Assembly: GCA_035395685.1 (NCBI GenBank)
Contig: DAOPBR010000001.1
Coordinates: forward strand, 112,745 to 176,744
DNA from: JAKJGA01 sp029554345
Lineage (GTDB): Bacteria; Spirochaetota; UBA4802; JAFGJZ01
Reading direction: 5' to 3'
Length of the DNA stretch: 64,000 bases
Under the pieces are notes generated by a model. The model had not been told where the DNA came from, searched no databases, and saw nothing but the letters and a program-made list of their open reading frames with translations. Shown in pieces: positions 62,337 to 64,000 of the stretch (position 1 is the first letter of the stretch; each line of letters opens with the position of its first letter). The translations under genes and the position numbers were made by a program.

Positions 62337-62350
62337 GTCATTATAATGAC
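62337..62350. promoter_or_regulatory. Operator palindrome of the toxin-antitoxin operon
   Basis: GTCATTATAATGAC is a perfect 14-bp palindrome directly downstream of the -10 box and covering the predicted transcription start, 12 bases before the antitoxin ATG. This is the expected place for autorepression by a Phd/YefM antitoxin. Confidence 0.75.
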
Positions 62351-62379
62351 ATAATAATTGCTTTTACGGGCAATGTCAA
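62351..62379 (-). promoter_or_regulatory. Sigma-70 promoter of the toxin-antitoxin operon
   Basis: On the minus strand a perfect -35 TTGACA (62379-62374), a 17-base spacer and -10 TATTAT (62356-62351) lead directly into the operator palindrome. Confidence 0.85.
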
Positions 62380-62440
62380 GATATAATATGAGAGGATCTG
62401 TGATGCTTCAAAGGCCATTCCACACCATTTCCCTGGTTTT

Positions 62441-62593
62441 GTCCGGTCACCGGACTTGTTGTCAAAGGCTTCTTGCGATGCCTTTTGTTGCAACCTCCTG
62501 TTGCGTATTGAAGGCATCGCTTTGCAGGGATCGTTCCTGCTTCCTTTGTAATCCGGTTTCGCATGGATCCATGTAAAACCACAGATTACAAAG
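62441..62593. repeat. Second hairpin-dense non-coding element
   Basis: Nested inverted repeats: 62441-62455 (GTCCGG/CCGGAC); 62475-62520 (10-bp outer stem GCGATGCCTT/AAGGCATCGC with an inner GCAAC/GTTGC pair); 62524-62540 (GCAGG/CCTGC); 62544-62593 (10-bp outer stem CTTTGTAATC/GATTACAAAG, inner GGTTT/AAACC, and a CATGGATCCATG palindrome at the tip). No credible reading frame is present. Together with the promoter regions this accounts for the 62326-62703 interval. Confidence 0.65.
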
Positions 62594-62655
62594 ACAAAGT
62601 CTTTGGCTGTACGCCTGACCTTCCTGCATTTCCTACTATTCCGATAGTATTTCAC

Positions 62656-62683
62656 TTGACAATAATTCATTCTCTATCATATT
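62656..62683 (+). promoter_or_regulatory. Likely promoter of metY
   Basis: A perfect -35 TTGACA (62656-62661), a 16-base spacer and CATATT (62678-62683, 4 of 6) lie about 20 bases before the metY ATG, so the leader is very short and contains no riboswitch. Confidence 0.5.
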
Positions 62684-62703
62684 GGTAGCATATAGGAGGA
62701 TTT

Positions 62704-64000
62704 ATGAGCAAAATAGATTCAAAACTGAGGGCGGAATCTCTCGCTGTTCACGCCGGGCAGGAAGCCGACCCCGCAACAGGTTCAAGAGCAGTTCCGATTT
62801 ATCAAACCACATCATACCAGTTCAAGGATGCTGAACACGCAGCTAATCTTTTCGGCTTGAAGGAATTCGGAAACATATATACACGTCTCATGAATCCTAC
62901 TACCGATGTGCTTGAAAAACGAATTGCCGCTCTCGACGGCGGAATCGGCGCGCTTGCTGTAGCAAGCGGTCAAAGCGCGATTTCTCTCGCACTGTTAAAC
63001 ATTGCAGAGGCGGGTGATGAAATTGTTTCATTCGACAATCTTTACGGCGGAACTTATACACTCTTCAAAAACACATTCGCACGCTTCGGCATAAAAGTTA
63101 ATTTCGTTAAATCAAACGATCTTGAAGCACTGAAAAAAGCCATTACATCCAAAACAAAAGCCGTGTATGCCGAGTCGATAGGAAATCCTAAACTCGATGT
63201 TGCCGATATTGAATCAGCCTCAAAAATCGCGCATGAAAACGGAATACCTCTCGTTATAGACAATACGGTTTCTCCGTATCTTCTCCGTCCATTCGATTTC
63301 GGAGCCGACATCATCGTATATTCGGCAACCAAATTTCTCGGCGGTCACGGAACAAGCCTCGGCGGAATTATAGTCGATTCAGGAAAATTCAACTGGGAAA
63401 ACGGAAAATTTCCTCTAATTACTGAGCCCGATCCGAGCTATCACGGACTCAAGTTTACTGAAGCTCTAAAACCGATCGGAAATATAGCGTACATAATCAA
63501 AGCGCGTGTAAGTCTTCTTCGCGATCTTGGTCCCGCAATATCTCCGTTCAATTCATTTCTGCTTCTTCAGGGAATTGAAACGCTTCATCTTCGTTTGCCG
63601 CGCCATGCAGAAAACGCACTCGCCGCAGCGGAATTTCTCGAAAAACATCCATCGGTAGAATGGGTAAATTATCCGGGACTCAAAAACAGTTCAGAAAAAT
63701 CACGCGCTGATAAATATCTCAAAAAAGGCGCAGGAGCTGTTATCGGTTTCGGAATTAAAGGCGGACTTGAAGCCGGAAAAAAATTCATCAACTCGCTTGA
63801 ACTGATTTCTCATCTGGCAAATATAGGAGACGCGAAATCACTCGCGATTCATCCGGCAAGCACTACGCACCAGCAGCTCTCAACCGAAGAACAGCTCGCA
63901 ACAGGAGTAACTGCTGAATTCATCCGTCTTTCAATAGGTATTGAAAATATAGAAGATATAATCGAAGACATCACTCAGGCATTAAAGAAATCGCAGGAAT
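62704..64000 (+). CDS. metY: O-acetylhomoserine sulfhydrylase MetY (right end open)
   Basis: 432 codons are visible and the frame is still open at the edge; family length is about 425-435, so it is nearly complete. The PLP-binding Lys210 is in SATKFLGGHGTSLGG; AVASGQSAISLALLNI, ESIGNPKLDVADI and LVIDNTVSPYLLRP are further Cys/Met-PLP signatures. The long C-terminal part with HPASTTHQQLSTEEQLATG favours MetY over MetB. It forms homocysteine directly from O-acetylhomoserine and sulfide. AGGAGG precedes the ATG by 6 bases. Confidence 0.93.
   Translation, partial: MSKIDSKLRAESLAVHAGQEADPATGSRAVPIYQTTSYQFKDAEHAANLFGLKEFGNIYTRLMNPTTDVLEKRIAALDGGIGALAVASGQSAISLALLNIAEAGDEIVSFDNLYGGTYTLFKNTFARFGIKVNFVKSNDLEALKKAITSKTKAVYAESIGNPKLDVADIESASKIAHENGIPLVIDNTVSPYLLRPFDFGADIIVYSATKFLGGHGTSLGGIIVDSGKFNWENGKFPLITEPDPSYHGLKFTEALKPIGNIAYIIKARVSLLRDLGPAISPFNSFLLLQGIETLHLRLPRHAENALAAAEFLEKHPSVEWVNYPGLKNSSEKSRADKYLKKGAGAVIGFGIKGGLEAGKKFINSLELISHLANIGDAKSLAIHPASTTHQQLSTEEQLATGVTAEFIRLSIGIENIEDIIEDITQALKKSQE

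Noticed and set aside
61255..62593. Integron cassette with attC site around the toxin-antitoxin genes
   Set aside because: The hairpins lack the GTTRRRY/RYYYAAC core sites in the required arrangement and no integrase is present.
62341..62670. Minus- and plus-strand frames between the antitoxin and metY
   Set aside because: They cover the toxin-antitoxin promoter and nested inverted repeats, overlap each other and encode no recognisable protein.
62594..62703. SAM riboswitch upstream of metY
   Set aside because: The likely promoter is about 20 bases from the ATG and no SAM-I core or terminator is seen in between.
1..64000. CRISPR array, prophage or insertion sequence
   Set aside because: No regularly spaced direct repeats, cas genes, integrase, transposase or phage structural genes were seen.

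Overview
The window is AT-rich bacterial DNA from a motile, rod- or helix-shaped diderm. A late flagellar block (flgN-flgK-flgL-fliW-csrA), a complete mreBCD-mrdA-rodA elongation cluster, a bactofilin, many lipoproteins, a predicted outer-membrane barrel protein and a membrane-anchored AraC regulator of a type common in spirochaetes point to Spirochaetota or a neighbouring diderm lineage. That is an inference from gene content, not a proven assignment. A 100-base run of N (26290-26389) shows that this is a scaffolded draft assembly.

Layout. 1-2410: small secreted and membrane proteins of unknown function. 2413-6868 (minus): flagellar hook-filament junction genes with the FliW/CsrA regulatory pair. 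7098-10651: a PsbP-like secreted protein, an orphan ABC ATPase, an MscS channel and an ECF-type sigma factor. 10907-12994: fusA. 13145-16006: a membrane protein, a lipoprotein resembling a metallophosphoesterase without its metal ligands, an orphan OppD-type ATPase, and a small Cys-rich protein behind a consensus sigma-54 promoter. 16218-23355: carbohydrate region with a membrane AraC regulator divergent from a sugar-permease operon. The second gene of that operon is an acyltransferase-3/ABC-permease fusion and the third is an AGE-fold lipoprotein. A GH5 lipoprotein converges on it. 23550-27528: a YhaO/YhaN-like pair in which the nuclease subunit has lost its metal ligands, then a TPR protein. 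27599-31789: valS and comM, convergent.

31850-38605 (minus): a run of overlapping genes, hisB-hisH-hisA-GAF/GGDEF-GerMN-CYTH, downstream of a large secreted metallopeptidase with propeller and barrel regions. A 6S-like RNA (38657-38823, plus) has its own promoter and lies tail-to-tail with folD. 38826-41704 (minus): STAS, small TPR, bactofilin, AmmeMemoRadiSam radical SAM enzyme, folD. 41798-48068 (minus): comFC, rodA, mrdA, mreD, mreC, mreB. 48207-52994: TPR protein, membrane-anchored protein, methyltransferase, VOC protein, glmS. 53194-57306: two unknown exported or anchored proteins, a REC-PAS-HD-GYP c-di-GMP phosphodiesterase and cysE. 57432-59045: a glycoside-hydrolase-like protein with a LacI-type operator upstream. 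59400-61165: a lipoprotein, a cysteine hydrolase and a GNAT protein. 61255-62593: a Phd/PIN toxin-antitoxin operon flanked on both sides by hairpin-dense non-coding DNA. The window ends inside metY.

The strongest candidates for something new are the acyltransferase-permease fusion operon, the metal-ligand-less YhaO/YhaN pair, the predicted surface metallopeptidase, and the sigma-54-controlled Cys-rich protein. No CRISPR array, rRNA, intact tRNA, insertion sequence or prophage was seen.
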